64,000 nt of DNA from Arthrobacter sp. OV608 (GTDB taxonomy: Bacteria > Actinomycetota > Actinomycetes > Actinomycetales > Micrococcaceae). Below, in pieces: positions 33,229 to 41,313 of the stretch. The position numbers and the translations under genes are program-made. The DNA is taken from the NCBI GenBank assembly GCA_900110595.1, contig FOEZ01000002.1, positions 62,001 to 126,000 of the forward strand, in the 5' to 3' direction. Below the pieces are notes generated by a model. It was not told the DNA's origin, searched no databases, and was given only the letters and a program-made list of their open reading frames with translations. Every line of letters starts with the position of its first letter. Within the stretch, counting starts at the first letter, position 1.

Positions 33229-35007
33229 TCAGCCCACCCCGTGGTGCTGGAGCCACATTTCCAGCAGTGCCAGTTGCCAGAGCACGTTGCTGTTCACCGG
33301 GGTCCGCTGCATGTTGGGGTTGGCCAGGAGTCCGTCGATGTACGCAGGCTGGAAGAGCCCGCGCTGCTTGGCCTCGGGCGCGTGCAGCGCTTCGCGGACC
33401 ATGCTGATGAAGGGTTCTTCCAGGTGCCGCAGGGCCGGAACCGGGAAGTATCCCTTGGGCCGGTCCACCACAGCCTCCGGGAGCAGTTGCCGGCCCAGGT
33501 CCTTCAGAATTCCTTTCCCGCCCTGGGAGGCCTTGAATTCGGGCGGGCAGGCGGCGGCGAGTTCCACCAGTTCGTGGTCCAGGAACGGGACGCGCGCTTC
33601 GATGCCCCATGCCATGCTCATGTTGTCCAGCCGCTTAACCGGGTCATCCACCATCAGCAGGTGCGTGTCCAGCCGGAGCACCGCGTCCAGGGCAGTCTCC
33701 GCCCCGGGAGCGCGCAGGTGGGCGGCCAGGACCTCGCGGCTTACATCCGTACCGCAGTACCACTCGGGCTCCAGGATTTTCAGGAGCTCCTCATGGCTGT
33801 GGTCCACAAAGCTTGCTGAAAAAGCCGATAAAGCGTCGGCCCGGCCTACAGAAGCAAGCGGTTGGTGGTACCCGTACCCGCCGAATACCTCGTCGGCGCC
33901 CTGGCCGCACTGCACCACCTTCACGTGCTCCGTCACGGTCCGGCACAGCAGGTGGAAGGCCGTCACGTCATGGCTGGCCATCGGCTCGGACATCGCCCCC
34001 ACTGCCCCGGCAATGGACGGGGCGAACTCGGAGGTGCTGATGTGCAGCTGCTCATGCCGCGTGCCGAACTCCCGGGCCACCAGGTCCGAGTAGGCGAACT
34101 CGTTCCCGGAATCGCCGCCCGCGCCGTCGAACCCGATGCTGAACGTCGAGAGGCCGTGCTGGCCCTCCTCCGCCAGCAACGCAACCAGGAGGCTCGAATC
34201 CAGTCCCCCGGAGAGCAGGACGCCTACCGGCACGTCCGCAACCATCCGCCGTCGTACTGCTGTTTTGAGCGACTCGCGGACGGCGTCCTGCCAGTCGGCA
34301 GCGGACCAGCCCGAGTGCTCCGCCTTCCGCGTGTAGGAAGGCTTCCAGTACTCGCGGTCGTGCCAGGTCCCGTCCGGGCGGATGGTGCGGATGGTGGCCG
34401 CGGGCAGCTTCTGGACGCCGTTCAGTATGGTCCGCGGGGCCGGAACGATCGAGTGCCAGCTCAGGTAATGGTGCAGGGCAGCCTCGTCGATGGACGTGTC
34501 GATCCCGCCGGAAGCCACCAGCGCAGGCAGGCTGGAGGCGAAGCGCAGCCGGCCGTGCAGGTGGGAAACGTACACCGGCTTGATACCCAGCCGGTCCCGG
34601 ACCAGCAGGACTTCCGGCCGCCGCGGGTCATACAGCGCGATCGCGAACATCCCCACCAGGTGGTGGACAAAGCCGTCGCCCCACTTCCGGTAGGCCTTCA
34701 GGATCACCTCGGTGTCGCTGGTGGACCGGAAGGTGAATTCGGGTTCGAGTTCGCGGCGCAGCTCCTTGTAGTTGTAGATGCAGCCGTTGAAGGTGATGGC
34801 CAGGCCGCCGTCGTCCACCATGGGCTGGCCGCCCGCCGTGGAAAGGTCAATGATGCTGAGCCGCTGATGCCCCAGTGCAACCCAGCCCGCCTCCCAGGTT
34901 CCCCGTCCGTCCGGTCCCCTCGACGTCATTGCCCCCATGATGTCCAGAACTGCCTCCTGCGAGGCCCGTCTACCGTTGAAGGCGATTTCGCCGGCTATAC
35001 CGCACAT
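33229..35007 (-). CDS. Asparagine-synthase-like amidotransferase (NAGGN-amidotransferase type)
   Basis: 592 residues. N-terminal glutaminase with Cys2 nucleophile (MCGIAGEI), RGPDGRG, and FNGCIYNY; C-terminal synthetase with the pyrophosphate loop SGGLDS at 266-271 and GQGADEVFGGYGYH. Sequence style and length match the subfamily named for N-acetylglutaminylglutamine amidotransferase, which amidates the C-terminal carboxylate of a dipeptide osmolyte. The partner ligase of that pathway (ATP-grasp/GNAT) is absent; instead a GCS2 ligase and a decarboxylase are upstream (24-nt gap). Substrate is therefore unknown. Housekeeping asparagine synthesis is the alternative. Confidence 0.8.
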   Translation of the reverse strand: MCGIAGEIAFNGRRASQEAVLDIMGAMTSRGPDGRGTWEAGWVALGHQRLSIIDLSTAGGQPMVDDGGLAITFNGCIYNYKELRRELEPEFTFRSTSDTEVILKAYRKWGDGFVHHLVGMFAIALYDPRRPEVLLVRDRLGIKPVYVSHLHGRLRFASSLPALVASGGIDTSIDEAALHHYLSWHSIVPAPRTILNGVQKLPAATIRTIRPDGTWHDREYWKPSYTRKAEHSGWSAADWQDAVRESLKTAVRRRMVADVPVGVLLSGGLDSSLLVALLAEEGQHGLSTFSIGFDGAGGDSGNEFAYSDLVAREFGTRHEQLHISTSEFAPSIAGAVGAMSEPMASHDVTAFHLLCRTVTEHVKVVQCGQGADEVFGGYGYHQPLASVGRADALSAFSASFVDHSHEELLKILEPEWYCGTDVSREVLAAHLRAPGAETALDAVLRLDTHLLMVDDPVKRLDNMSMAWGIEARVPFLDHELVELAAACPPEFKASQGGKGILKDLGRQLLPEAVVDRPKGYFPVPALRHLEEPFISMVREALHAPEAKQRGLFQPAYIDGLLANPNMQRTPVNSNVLWQLALLEMWLQHHGVG

Positions 35008-35031
35008 GCTGCTGTCCTCGTTCCTTGCGAT

Positions 35032-36510
35032 TTACTGCGATCGGTGTGGTTCTTCACGGACCACCCTGATGGTCTTGAGCGTTGGATCGGCGGGATCAGG
35101 CAGGACCATCCCTGCCTCCACCCCGCTCCTGAGATAGTCGATGGCGGCTTTGTTGATCCGCTCGCCGGGCAGCAGGAGCGGCACACCCGGCGGGTACGGG
35201 GTGGCCATTTCTGCGGCAATACGCCCCGGCGCTTCCTCGCACGGGATGACTTCCACCGGCCCGAAGAACGCATCCCGGGGCAGCATCACCGTTTCCAGGA
35301 AGAGGTCCTCCTCGCTGGGGATGACGACGGCGGGCGGCCGGGGCAGGTCCGGGGCGGCTTCGGTGAGTGCGCGGAGCCCGCCCAGGAGACGTTCCGCAGT
35401 TTCCTGGTCATCTGACACCGAGATCACGGCCTCGGTCCGGCGGTGGTCTGTTGTGCCCATGTCGATGCGGCAGTTTTCGCGCAACCAGTCGGTGGCCTGG
35501 AACCCGCTGATGCCGAGGCTGGAAACGTCGATCATGATGTGCTGGATGTCCAGATCGTGGGAGGCCTCGGCGTGGACGAGTTCATCTTCAAGGACGTGCA
35601 GGCCGGGGATCGCCTCAATGTCCCTGCGGAGTCCCCTGGTGAGCTCCAGGGCCTTGTCGATCATGGCTTTGCCCTCCTGCACCATCTGCCGGCGCCAGCC
35701 GTCCATCGCCGCGTACAGCAGCGTGTTGGCGCTGGTGGTGGAGAGGACGTCGGCGCACTGGTTGAGGCGGACGGGGTCCACCAGGTTGCCCTGGAGGTGG
35801 AAAATGGAGCCCTGCTCGAACCCGAGTCCCATCTTGTGCACGCTGACCACGCAGATATCAGCGCCGGCGGACATGGCCCAGGTGGGTGTGTCCGGGTGGA
35901 AGGGCAGCTGGGCGCCCCAGGCCTCGTCGAGAATCAGCGGTTTGCCCCGCTTGTGGCAGATCTCGGCGATGGCCTTGAGGTCCGCGCACGTGCCGTAGGG
36001 GGTGGGGCTGACGATCAATGCGGCGGATGCGTCCGGGTACCGTTGCCACATCTCCTCAACAGTTTCCGGTGACGGCGGGTGGCTCAGCTTGAGCTCGTTG
36101 TCCCAGCGCGGCTTGATCCACCGGGGCTGCAGCCCGGACAGGACAAGCCCGGAAACCACTGATTTGTGGGCGTCGCGGCTGATGAGGAGTTCCCCCTCGC
36201 CGCGTGTGACGGCCAGGATGGCGGCCTTGATGGACAGGGAGCTGCCGCAGGTGGTTAAGAAGGCCTTGTCCGCTCCCACGGCTTCGGCAAGGAGCTGCTC
36301 TGCTTTGGACAGGTAGCCGTTGGAGGACTGCCGGTCGTCCAGGCCTGAGGAGGCAACGACGTCGGACTTGAAGCTTTGTTCGCCCAGCACTTCCAGCACC
36401 CGCGGATCGACGCCGCGGCCCTGGCGGTGGGCAGGTGGTGTGAAGCCGTACCTGTCCAGTTTCTGGTGTTCGGCCAGTGCATCAAGCACCGGTGTTTCGT
36501 TCTGGTCCAT
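35032..36510 (-). CDS. Orn/Lys/Arg decarboxylase family (PLP enzyme)
   Basis: 492 residues, fold-type I PLP enzyme of the lysine/arginine/ornithine decarboxylase group (the short SpeA/Cad-like form without a wing domain). The Schiff-base lysine is Lys226 in VVSVHKMGLGF; also seen are His115 in SRDAHKSV, Asp195 in LILDEAWGAQ and the C-terminal domain ending PYPPGVPLLLPGE. The substrate cannot be read from sequence. Start ATG 36510 has GGGAGG 4 nt upstream. It sits between the GCS2 ligase (20 nt) and the amidotransferase (24 nt), so its amine product is probably used by them. Confidence 0.88.
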   Translation of the reverse strand: MDQNETPVLDALAEHQKLDRYGFTPPAHRQGRGVDPRVLEVLGEQSFKSDVVASSGLDDRQSSNGYLSKAEQLLAEAVGADKAFLTTCGSSLSIKAAILAVTRGEGELLISRDAHKSVVSGLVLSGLQPRWIKPRWDNELKLSHPPSPETVEEMWQRYPDASAALIVSPTPYGTCADLKAIAEICHKRGKPLILDEAWGAQLPFHPDTPTWAMSAGADICVVSVHKMGLGFEQGSIFHLQGNLVDPVRLNQCADVLSTTSANTLLYAAMDGWRRQMVQEGKAMIDKALELTRGLRRDIEAIPGLHVLEDELVHAEASHDLDIQHIMIDVSSLGISGFQATDWLRENCRIDMGTTDHRRTEAVISVSDDQETAERLLGGLRALTEAAPDLPRPPAVVIPSEEDLFLETVMLPRDAFFGPVEVIPCEEAPGRIAAEMATPYPPGVPLLLPGERINKAAIDYLRSGVEAGMVLPDPADPTLKTIRVVREEPHRSQ

Positions 36511-36530
36511 GTGTCCTCCCGGATGGTTGT

Positions 36531-37664
36531 CTAGGAACTCTGGTCGGTGGCCAGCAGCGGCAAACCCCTTAGCGTCTGAAGCGGTGTGGCCGGCAGGCTG
36601 GTCATGTGGACGGCGTCAGCGATGACATCGCACAGGCTGCCCGCCTCCGCGAACATGGCACGCTGGCGCGCAGCGCCTGTACCCCTGGTCAGCACCTGGA
36701 ACAGCATGGACTCCACAACATCGAACTCGTCCTGGCTCTTCAACGCTGACTGGACGTGGTCCAGCAGTGCCATGGCCACCTCGAACGCGGGCCGGGGCCC
36801 GCCGGTCAGCGGGTCCAGCAAGTCGCCGTCGAGCCCGAAGCGGCCGGCCTGCCAGGAGGCAAGCCGCAATTGTGTGGCGGAGACAGGGGCGGGAGGCACG
36901 CCCTCCCGCCATTGCCTGGCTGCCGTCTCCACCAGGCCCCGCACCAGCCCGGCCAGGAGGACGGCGTCGTCGGCGAAAAGGCACACATCCCCCACCCGTA
37001 CTTCAACGGTGGGATGCCGGTGGCTGAGCCGGGCATCAAAGTAGATTTGCCCCCTGTCCAGCAGGACTCCGGAACCCAGGATCTCGTTGACCTGGCGGTG
37101 GTAGGAGTCGGCTGATCCGAAAATCTCGCAGGGCCCCGCGGTGGGCCACCGGTTCCACGCCTGGGAGCGGTAGCTTGCATACCCCGAGTCCGTGGCGTTC
37201 CAGAAAGGGGAATTGGCGGTGACGGCCATGAGCACCGGGAGCCAGATCCGGATCCGGTCCAGGACGGCGACGCCTTCCTCGTCCGACTCGATTTCCACAT
37301 GCACATGGCAGCCGCAGGTCAGCTGCTCCACCGCCGTCAGGCCGAACCGCTCGATCATCCGCTCGTACCGCAGGCCGGGGCTCGTTGTGGTTTTGACATG
37401 TAGGGGTGACGTTGCCAGGGCCACTGACCGTGCCCCCGCTGCGCGGGCGGTTGAATCGGCGCTCAGCCGCCGCACTGTGATGTCCCGGGCGAGCTCGTCC
37501 AGGCTGATCCTCGGCAGCGTGCAGGTTTCGATCTGCTCCTGCTTCATCTCCCGGCTCAGCCCGTCGTCATTGTTCAGGCGTTCCAGGAGGTCACCGAGCG
37601 GCACGGCGTGGCCGTCCCCGGTATCAACGATGAGGAACTCTTCCTCAACGCCTACCCGGCGCAT
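36531..37664 (-). CDS. GCS2-type carboxylate-amine ligase (YbdK family)
   Basis: 377 residues. Glutamate-cysteine-ligase-2 fold with the start VGVEEEFLIVD (metal-binding glutamates), EQIETCTLP, CGCHVHVEI and TVEVRVGDVC. The family makes gamma-glutamyl amides from an amino acid with an amine or cysteine under ATP use. In actinobacteria that make mycothiol, true glutathione synthesis is not expected, so an amine or other amino acid is the likely acceptor. First gene of the tight four-gene operon. Its ATG is overlapped by a short upstream frame with a better ribosome site. Confidence 0.82.
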   Translation of the reverse strand: MRRVGVEEEFLIVDTGDGHAVPLGDLLERLNNDDGLSREMKQEQIETCTLPRISLDELARDITVRRLSADSTARAAGARSVALATSPLHVKTTTSPGLRYERMIERFGLTAVEQLTCGCHVHVEIESDEEGVAVLDRIRIWLPVLMAVTANSPFWNATDSGYASYRSQAWNRWPTAGPCEIFGSADSYHRQVNEILGSGVLLDRGQIYFDARLSHRHPTVEVRVGDVCLFADDAVLLAGLVRGLVETAARQWREGVPPAPVSATQLRLASWQAGRFGLDGDLLDPLTGGPRPAFEVAMALLDHVQSALKSQDEFDVVESMLFQVLTRGTGAARQRAMFAEAGSLCDVIADAVHMTSLPATPLQTLRGLPLLATDQSS

Positions 37665-37750
37665 CGCCGCTGCCCCGTAGGACCGTCAGCTTCCCTGCAC
37701 GCGGCTGGTCGGTGGGCAGGAGGAAAAACGATAAAGAAATCAGCCATCAT
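37652..37750 (-). CDS. Possible 32-residue upstream peptide of the GCS2 operon
   Basis: ATG 37750 (followed by a second ATG) has AGGAG 5 nt upstream, better than that of the ligase gene. The frame (starts MMADFFIVFPPAHRP) ends in TAG 37652-37654, overlapping the ligase start by 13 nt. This could be a translated leader coupled to the operon. No family is recognised and it may be chance. Confidence 0.3.
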   Translation of the reverse strand: MMADFFIVFPPAHRPAACREADGPTGQRRCAG

Positions 37751-37808
37751 TCGCTCCTGGATCAAAAACCCATGAAGCTTTGGCTTAACTTCAGTGTCTA
37801 AAACATAC

Positions 37809-37820
37809 TAAGCATGCTTA
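37809..37820. promoter_or_regulatory. Perfect 12-bp palindrome upstream of GCS2 operon
   Basis: TAAGCATGCTTA in an AT-rich stretch, about 145 bp before the ligase start and 60 bp before the possible leader peptide. A regulator site is plausible; the regulator is not known and no regulatory gene is in the cluster. Confidence 0.35.
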
Positions 37821-37845
37821 TTTATATCGGGCAAGCTGCAACGCA

Positions 37846-37894
37846 GGAACCGCCCAGAACGGCGCACTTTGACGTGCTGCTTCGGGGCGGTTCC
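37846..37894 (-). terminator. Hairpin downstream of the PuuD-like gene
   Basis: Perfect 10-bp arms GGAACCGCCC and GGGCGGTTCC with a structured interior (GCGCAC against GTGCTGC). No T-run follows. It would separate the PuuD-like transcript from the GCS2 operon. Confidence 0.5.
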
Positions 37895-37920
37895 GCTGCT
37901 CTTGAAAGGAAGCTTCCGGG

Positions 37921-38739
37921 TCAGGCCAGCGCGGGTCCGGCCATGCTGGCATTGATTTCGGCGGAGACGGACGACGGCGGCGTGGCCGGCACCAGCCGGG
38001 ACAGGAACTTTCCGCGGGCTGCTTCGACAAACCCGCGGAACAGGCCGAAGTCCTCCGGCAACTCCTCCGGGTGCCACTGGACGCCCAGGGCGAACGTGCT
38101 GGCAGGGCGCTCGATGGCTTCCACCACCTGGTCCTCGCTCCATGCGGCGGCGGTGAGGCCCTCGCCCAGTTTGTCCACGGCCTGGTGGTGGGAGACCGGC
38201 ACGGGCCCGGGGTTGGGTCCGATCAGCTGCTCCAGGTGGGAACCGGGTTTGATCTCCACCGGGATGCGGTTGAAGGTGTAGCCTCCGGGCTGGTAATTGC
38301 CGCTGCCGATGACATCGGGCAGGTGCTGGTGGAGGCTGCCGCCGAGCGTCACGTTCAGCAGCTGCTCGCCGCGGCAGATGCACAGCAGTGGAACGTCCTG
38401 CCGGATGGCTTCCTGGATGAGGGCCTGCTCCCAGGCGTCCCGCTCCGGATGCGGCGCGTCGGTTGCGGGATGGGCTTCCTGGCCGTACAGGGCCGGGTTG
38501 ACATCCCAGCCGCCAGGTACCACCAGGCCGTCGAGCCTGCTGACCAGCAGTTCTATCATGCCTGCCATCACGGGCTGCGGCGGCAGGAGGATGGGCATGC
38601 CACCAGCGGCGATGATCGGTTTCAGGTACGTCTCGGGAAGGAAAGCTGCCCTGACCGTGCCGCAACCATCAGTACCCGCCTGCTCAAGGTAGGTGGTGAG
38701 TCCGATGACAGGTTTCATCGCGGCGTCGGTGGTGTGCAC
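37921..38739 (-). CDS. Class-I glutamine-amidotransferase-like hydrolase (PuuD family)
   Basis: 272 residues, peptidase C26 type. The nucleophile is Cys122 in ICRGEQLLNV, and the His/Glu pair is in GVQWHPEELPE. Conserved VVPGGWDVNPALYG matches gamma-glutamyl-GABA hydrolase (PuuD). It would split a gamma-glutamyl amide, the bond type the GCS2 ligase makes. GTG 38739 is selected because GGAGGG is 6 nt upstream; an internal ATG (MKPVIGL) is the alternative. It follows the nitrilase gene by 108 bp and precedes the GCS2 operon by 256 bp. Confidence 0.85.
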   Translation of the reverse strand: MHTTDAAMKPVIGLTTYLEQAGTDGCGTVRAAFLPETYLKPIIAAGGMPILLPPQPVMAGMIELLVSRLDGLVVPGGWDVNPALYGQEAHPATDAPHPERDAWEQALIQEAIRQDVPLLCICRGEQLLNVTLGGSLHQHLPDVIGSGNYQPGGYTFNRIPVEIKPGSHLEQLIGPNPGPVPVSHHQAVDKLGEGLTAAAWSEDQVVEAIERPASTFALGVQWHPEELPEDFGLFRGFVEAARGKFLSRLVPATPPSSVSAEINASMAGPALA

Positions 38740-38847
38740 TGAGGTCCCTCCAGGAAGATTTACTGACTCAATTTTATGGCCCGTGCAGCCGTCGAATGTT
38801 TCGCCAGTGTCAATTCCAAGTGTCAAGACGATCACACTTTTTGCGGT

Positions 38848-39648
38848 TCATTCCTCGTCTGCCGGGACCACCCGGAAACGGCGGTTCCGCAGGGAGGGCA
38901 CACGGGTCCGGACGGCCGCGATCCGTTCGGGTTCAAGCTCCGCAAAGACCAGGCCCGGCGCCTCGCCGGCATTGGCGATCACCACCCCAAAGGGATCCAC
39001 CACCATGGAATAGGCAGTGGCCAGCGGTCCGCACTGGTTTGCCGCCACCACATACGAGGTGTTCTCGATGGCACGGGCGCGCAGCAGGGTATAAAAGTGA
39101 TCTTCTTTGCCCGGCCCGGCGATCCACATGGCAGGCAGCAGCAGGACGTTGGCTCCGGCGTCCACCAGGTAGCGGGCGCTCTCCGGAAACCTCAGGTCGT
39201 AGCAGGTGAGCATGCCCAGGCGCAGCTGGCCGTAGGAGAGCAGGGCGGGCACCCCGATGGATCCCTGGCTGGTGCCGTCACTTTCCCGGTAGCCGAAGGC
39301 GTCGTATAGATGGATTTTGCGGTACGTGCCCTGGATGGCGCCGGCGGCGTCGAGTGCCACCAGGGTGTTGAACGGCAGGCCGTCGGGATTGGCCTCGGTG
39401 GTGCCCACGACGACGGGCAGCCGCAGGTTCTTGGCGAGCGCTGCGATACCGCTGATAAAAGGGCCGTCCAGGGGCTCCGCCACAACGGCCAGGACGGTGG
39501 CTGGTTCCGCGCTGGCGTAGAGGCTGGACTCCGGAAGCACCAGGAGATCCGCGTTTCCCAGCGCCGCCGCCTCCATCAACTGCGCGATCTGCTGCAGGTT
39601 GTTCCGGGGTACCCGGCCGGCACTGAACTGCCCTGAGGCGATCCTCAT
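38848..39648 (-). CDS. Carbon-nitrogen hydrolase (nitrilase superfamily amidase)
   Basis: 266 residues with the full catalytic triad: Glu40 in VLPESS, Lys111 in TYRKIHLYDAFGY and Cys149 in LTCYDLRFPE. The KIHLYDAFGYRES stretch is typical of Nit/omega-amidase branches that hydrolyse terminal carboxamides such as deaminated glutathione or alpha-ketoglutaramate. Start ATG 39648 has AGGAGG 6 nt upstream. It is the first gene of the amide-metabolism cluster. An amidase reversing the AsnB-like step is conceivable. Confidence 0.87.
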   Translation of the reverse strand: MRIASGQFSAGRVPRNNLQQIAQLMEAAALGNADLLVLPESSLYASAEPATVLAVVAEPLDGPFISGIAALAKNLRLPVVVGTTEANPDGLPFNTLVALDAAGAIQGTYRKIHLYDAFGYRESDGTSQGSIGVPALLSYGQLRLGMLTCYDLRFPESARYLVDAGANVLLLPAMWIAGPGKEDHFYTLLRARAIENTSYVVAANQCGPLATAYSMVVDPFGVVIANAGEAPGLVFAELEPERIAAVRTRVPSLRNRRFRVVPADEE

Positions 39649-39975
39649 GTCCGTCCTCCTGCCACCGGTAAAGGGCCCCCTCAACACAGACTGGCACACG
39701 CGGGTCCGCGGGAACAGTCCCTTCCTGTTTCCCCAGCCCAACCAGGTAGCCCGAAGTGCCGTTTTGACGATCCATAACGACTCTTAGCGGTACCTGCTTG
39801 GAGGAACAGCAGCTGACCTGCGGAAACGTCGATGAACTATTGACAGAACCTTGAGTGATTACCTGTGTGTAATTTGATTAAGCCCCTGAATAGTTGAACC
39901 TGTCAGGCCAAGAGAGCCTGGCTGAATCACCGGCCGGCCCTACTGGGGGGTGGGCCCGTCGCAAAGGACATTCCC
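39649..39975. other. Intergenic region between nitrilase and TasA-like genes
   Basis: 327 bp without a gene. It contains the divergent upstream regions, a palindromic repeat (39737-39801), and an AT-richer promoter zone before the TasA-like gene with TTGACA at 39840 and TTGAGT (39851)-N16-TTTGAT (39873-39878). The ribosome site AAAGGA of the TasA-like gene ends it. Confidence 0.6.
39737..39801. repeat. Palindromic repeat element, copy 2
   Basis: Same layout as 30808-30873: CCCAACCAGGTAGC, AAGTGCCGTTTTG, short loop, AACGAC, TTAGCGGTACC, CTTGG. The arms pair less well than in copy 1, so this copy seems older. Confidence 0.65.
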
Positions 39976-40572
39976 ATGGGCATCAGCATGAAGAGCACAT
40001 CAGGCAAGATTCTCGCCTCCGTCGCACTCGTCGGTACTGCAGCCGCAGTCGCAGGCCTGGGCACTTACGGCGCGTTTACCTCCACAACGAACGCGAGCCA
40101 AGAAGTGAAGGCCGGCACGGTAGTTATCGAACTAGGAGGGACTGTCAACACACTCAGCAACTCTGTTTCCGGCCTGCTCCCTGGCGATTCCGTTGAAAAG
40201 TTTGTCACCCTGAGCAATACCGGCGACTCAGACTTCAATGCGGTGACGCTGACTACCACCGCCACCGCTGGCTCCCTGCTGACATCGGATGTCCAAAACG
40301 GCCTTCAGCTCACCATCGAGGCTTGCAGCACCGATTGGGTGACAGTTGCGAACGGTCCCGACACGTGCGCGGGGTCCAAGACAGTGGTAGCCACCACTCC
40401 CGTCCTCGGCACCAAGGTCCTTACGGCTCCGGCATCCCTTACGGCCACCAAGTCAGACCACTTGAAGATCACCACCTCACTACCCACCAGCGCCACTGAC
40501 GCCTTCCAGGGCCTGACCAGCACGGTGAACTTCAAGTTCGACGCCACCCAGCGCACGGGCTCCGTCAAATAA
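39976..40572 (+). CDS. TasA/CalY-like (camelysin family) secreted protein
   Basis: 198 residues. Signal peptide KILASVALVGTAAAVAGLGTYGAFTST, then the camelysin-type start of the mature chain FTSTTNASQEVKAGTVVIEL and LLPGDSVEKFVTLSNTGDSDFNAVTL. Such proteins form surface fibres or matrix and are processed by a SipW-type peptidase, which is encoded next (84-nt gap). Two mature cysteines (CSTDWV, DTCAG) could form a disulfide. Start ATG 39976 has AAAGGA 7 nt upstream. Threonine-rich composition suits a surface protein. Confidence 0.8.
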   Translation: MGISMKSTSGKILASVALVGTAAAVAGLGTYGAFTSTTNASQEVKAGTVVIELGGTVNTLSNSVSGLLPGDSVEKFVTLSNTGDSDFNAVTLTTTATAGSLLTSDVQNGLQLTIEACSTDWVTVANGPDTCAGSKTVVATTPVLGTKVLTAPASLTATKSDHLKITTSLPTSATDAFQGLTSTVNFKFDATQRTGSVK

Positions 40573-40583
40573 CCCCGCATTCT

Positions 40584-40614
40584 CCTGGCGGCGTTATGAA
40601 GCGGCGCCGCCAGG
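40584..40614 (+). terminator. Intercistronic hairpin between TasA-like and sipW genes
   Basis: Perfect 10-bp arms CCTGGCGGCG and CGCCGCCAGG, loop 11 nt. No T-run. Likely lowers sipW expression relative to the structural protein. Confidence 0.65.
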
Positions 40615-40656
40615 ACATCTTCCCGCACTACCCGTCTCCCAAAGGGCCGTACCGCC

Positions 40657-41313
40657 ATGAGCACACTGACTGATGTCCCTGCATCCAGCGCTGCAACTGC
40701 CCCCGAGCCGTCCCCGCATCGCAAACCCCCCCACCGTGATGCGGGGACTTCGGTGGAGACGTTGCGCACCACATCCGCTACCGTGAAGGCTGCCGCCCGC
40801 AGAATGGTCAGTATCCTCAGCAGTCTGTTGGTCGTCGTCGCCGTAGCAGGCTTTCTGCTCCTTGCCGTCGGTCCACGAGTCCTGGGCTACCAGACCTCAA
40901 CGATGCTCACCGGGTCCATGGCTCCCCTGATCAATCCGGGCGACGTGGTAGTGACTGTACCCACGTCCGTTGCGGACATCCGGGTTGGCGATGTCATTAC
41001 CTACCACATCCCTGTGGAGGATCAGCGCGTGGAGACCCATCGGGTCACCGAGGTCCTGGCAAACGCCGACGGTTCGATAGCTGTGCGCACAAAGGGTGAC
41101 GCCAACGATGGCGTTGATCCTTGGACCGCCAGCTTCCAAGCTTCAAGGGTGGACAAGCAGGTCCTGACTATCCCGTTCGTGGGCCAGGCCATCCGCGCCC
41201 TTCGCCAACCACTTGTCCTGAACACCGTGATGTACGGGGCGCCAGGCGTCCTGCTAATCGGGCTGTTGACATCGATCTGGCGCAAGGATCCCAGGCCCGA
41301 ATCCAATGATTAG
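40657..41313 (+). CDS. sipW: SipW-type signal peptidase I
   Basis: 218 residues. One membrane segment (about 52-72), catalytic Ser87 in MLTGSMAPLINPGDVV, and His128 in RVETHRVTEV where bacterial-type signal peptidases have lysine. The Ser/His arrangement marks the archaeal/ER-like SipW class that matures TasA/CalY proteins. GDVITYHIP and RTKGDANDGVDPW are also typical. A second hydrophobic stretch is at the C-terminus. The first 45 residues are a polar cytoplasmic tail. It overlaps the next gene by 8 nt. Confidence 0.88.
   Translation: MSTLTDVPASSAATAPEPSPHRKPPHRDAGTSVETLRTTSATVKAAARRMVSILSSLLVVVAVAGFLLLAVGPRVLGYQTSTMLTGSMAPLINPGDVVVTVPTSVADIRVGDVITYHIPVEDQRVETHRVTEVLANADGSIAVRTKGDANDGVDPWTASFQASRVDKQVLTIPFVGQAIRALRQPLVLNTVMYGAPGVLLIGLLTSIWRKDPRPESND

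Noticed and set aside
36531..37664. Glutathione synthesis by the GCS2 protein
   Set aside because: Actinobacteria of this kind use mycothiol; no glutathione synthetase gene is adjacent, and the operon partners point to amine or peptide chemistry.
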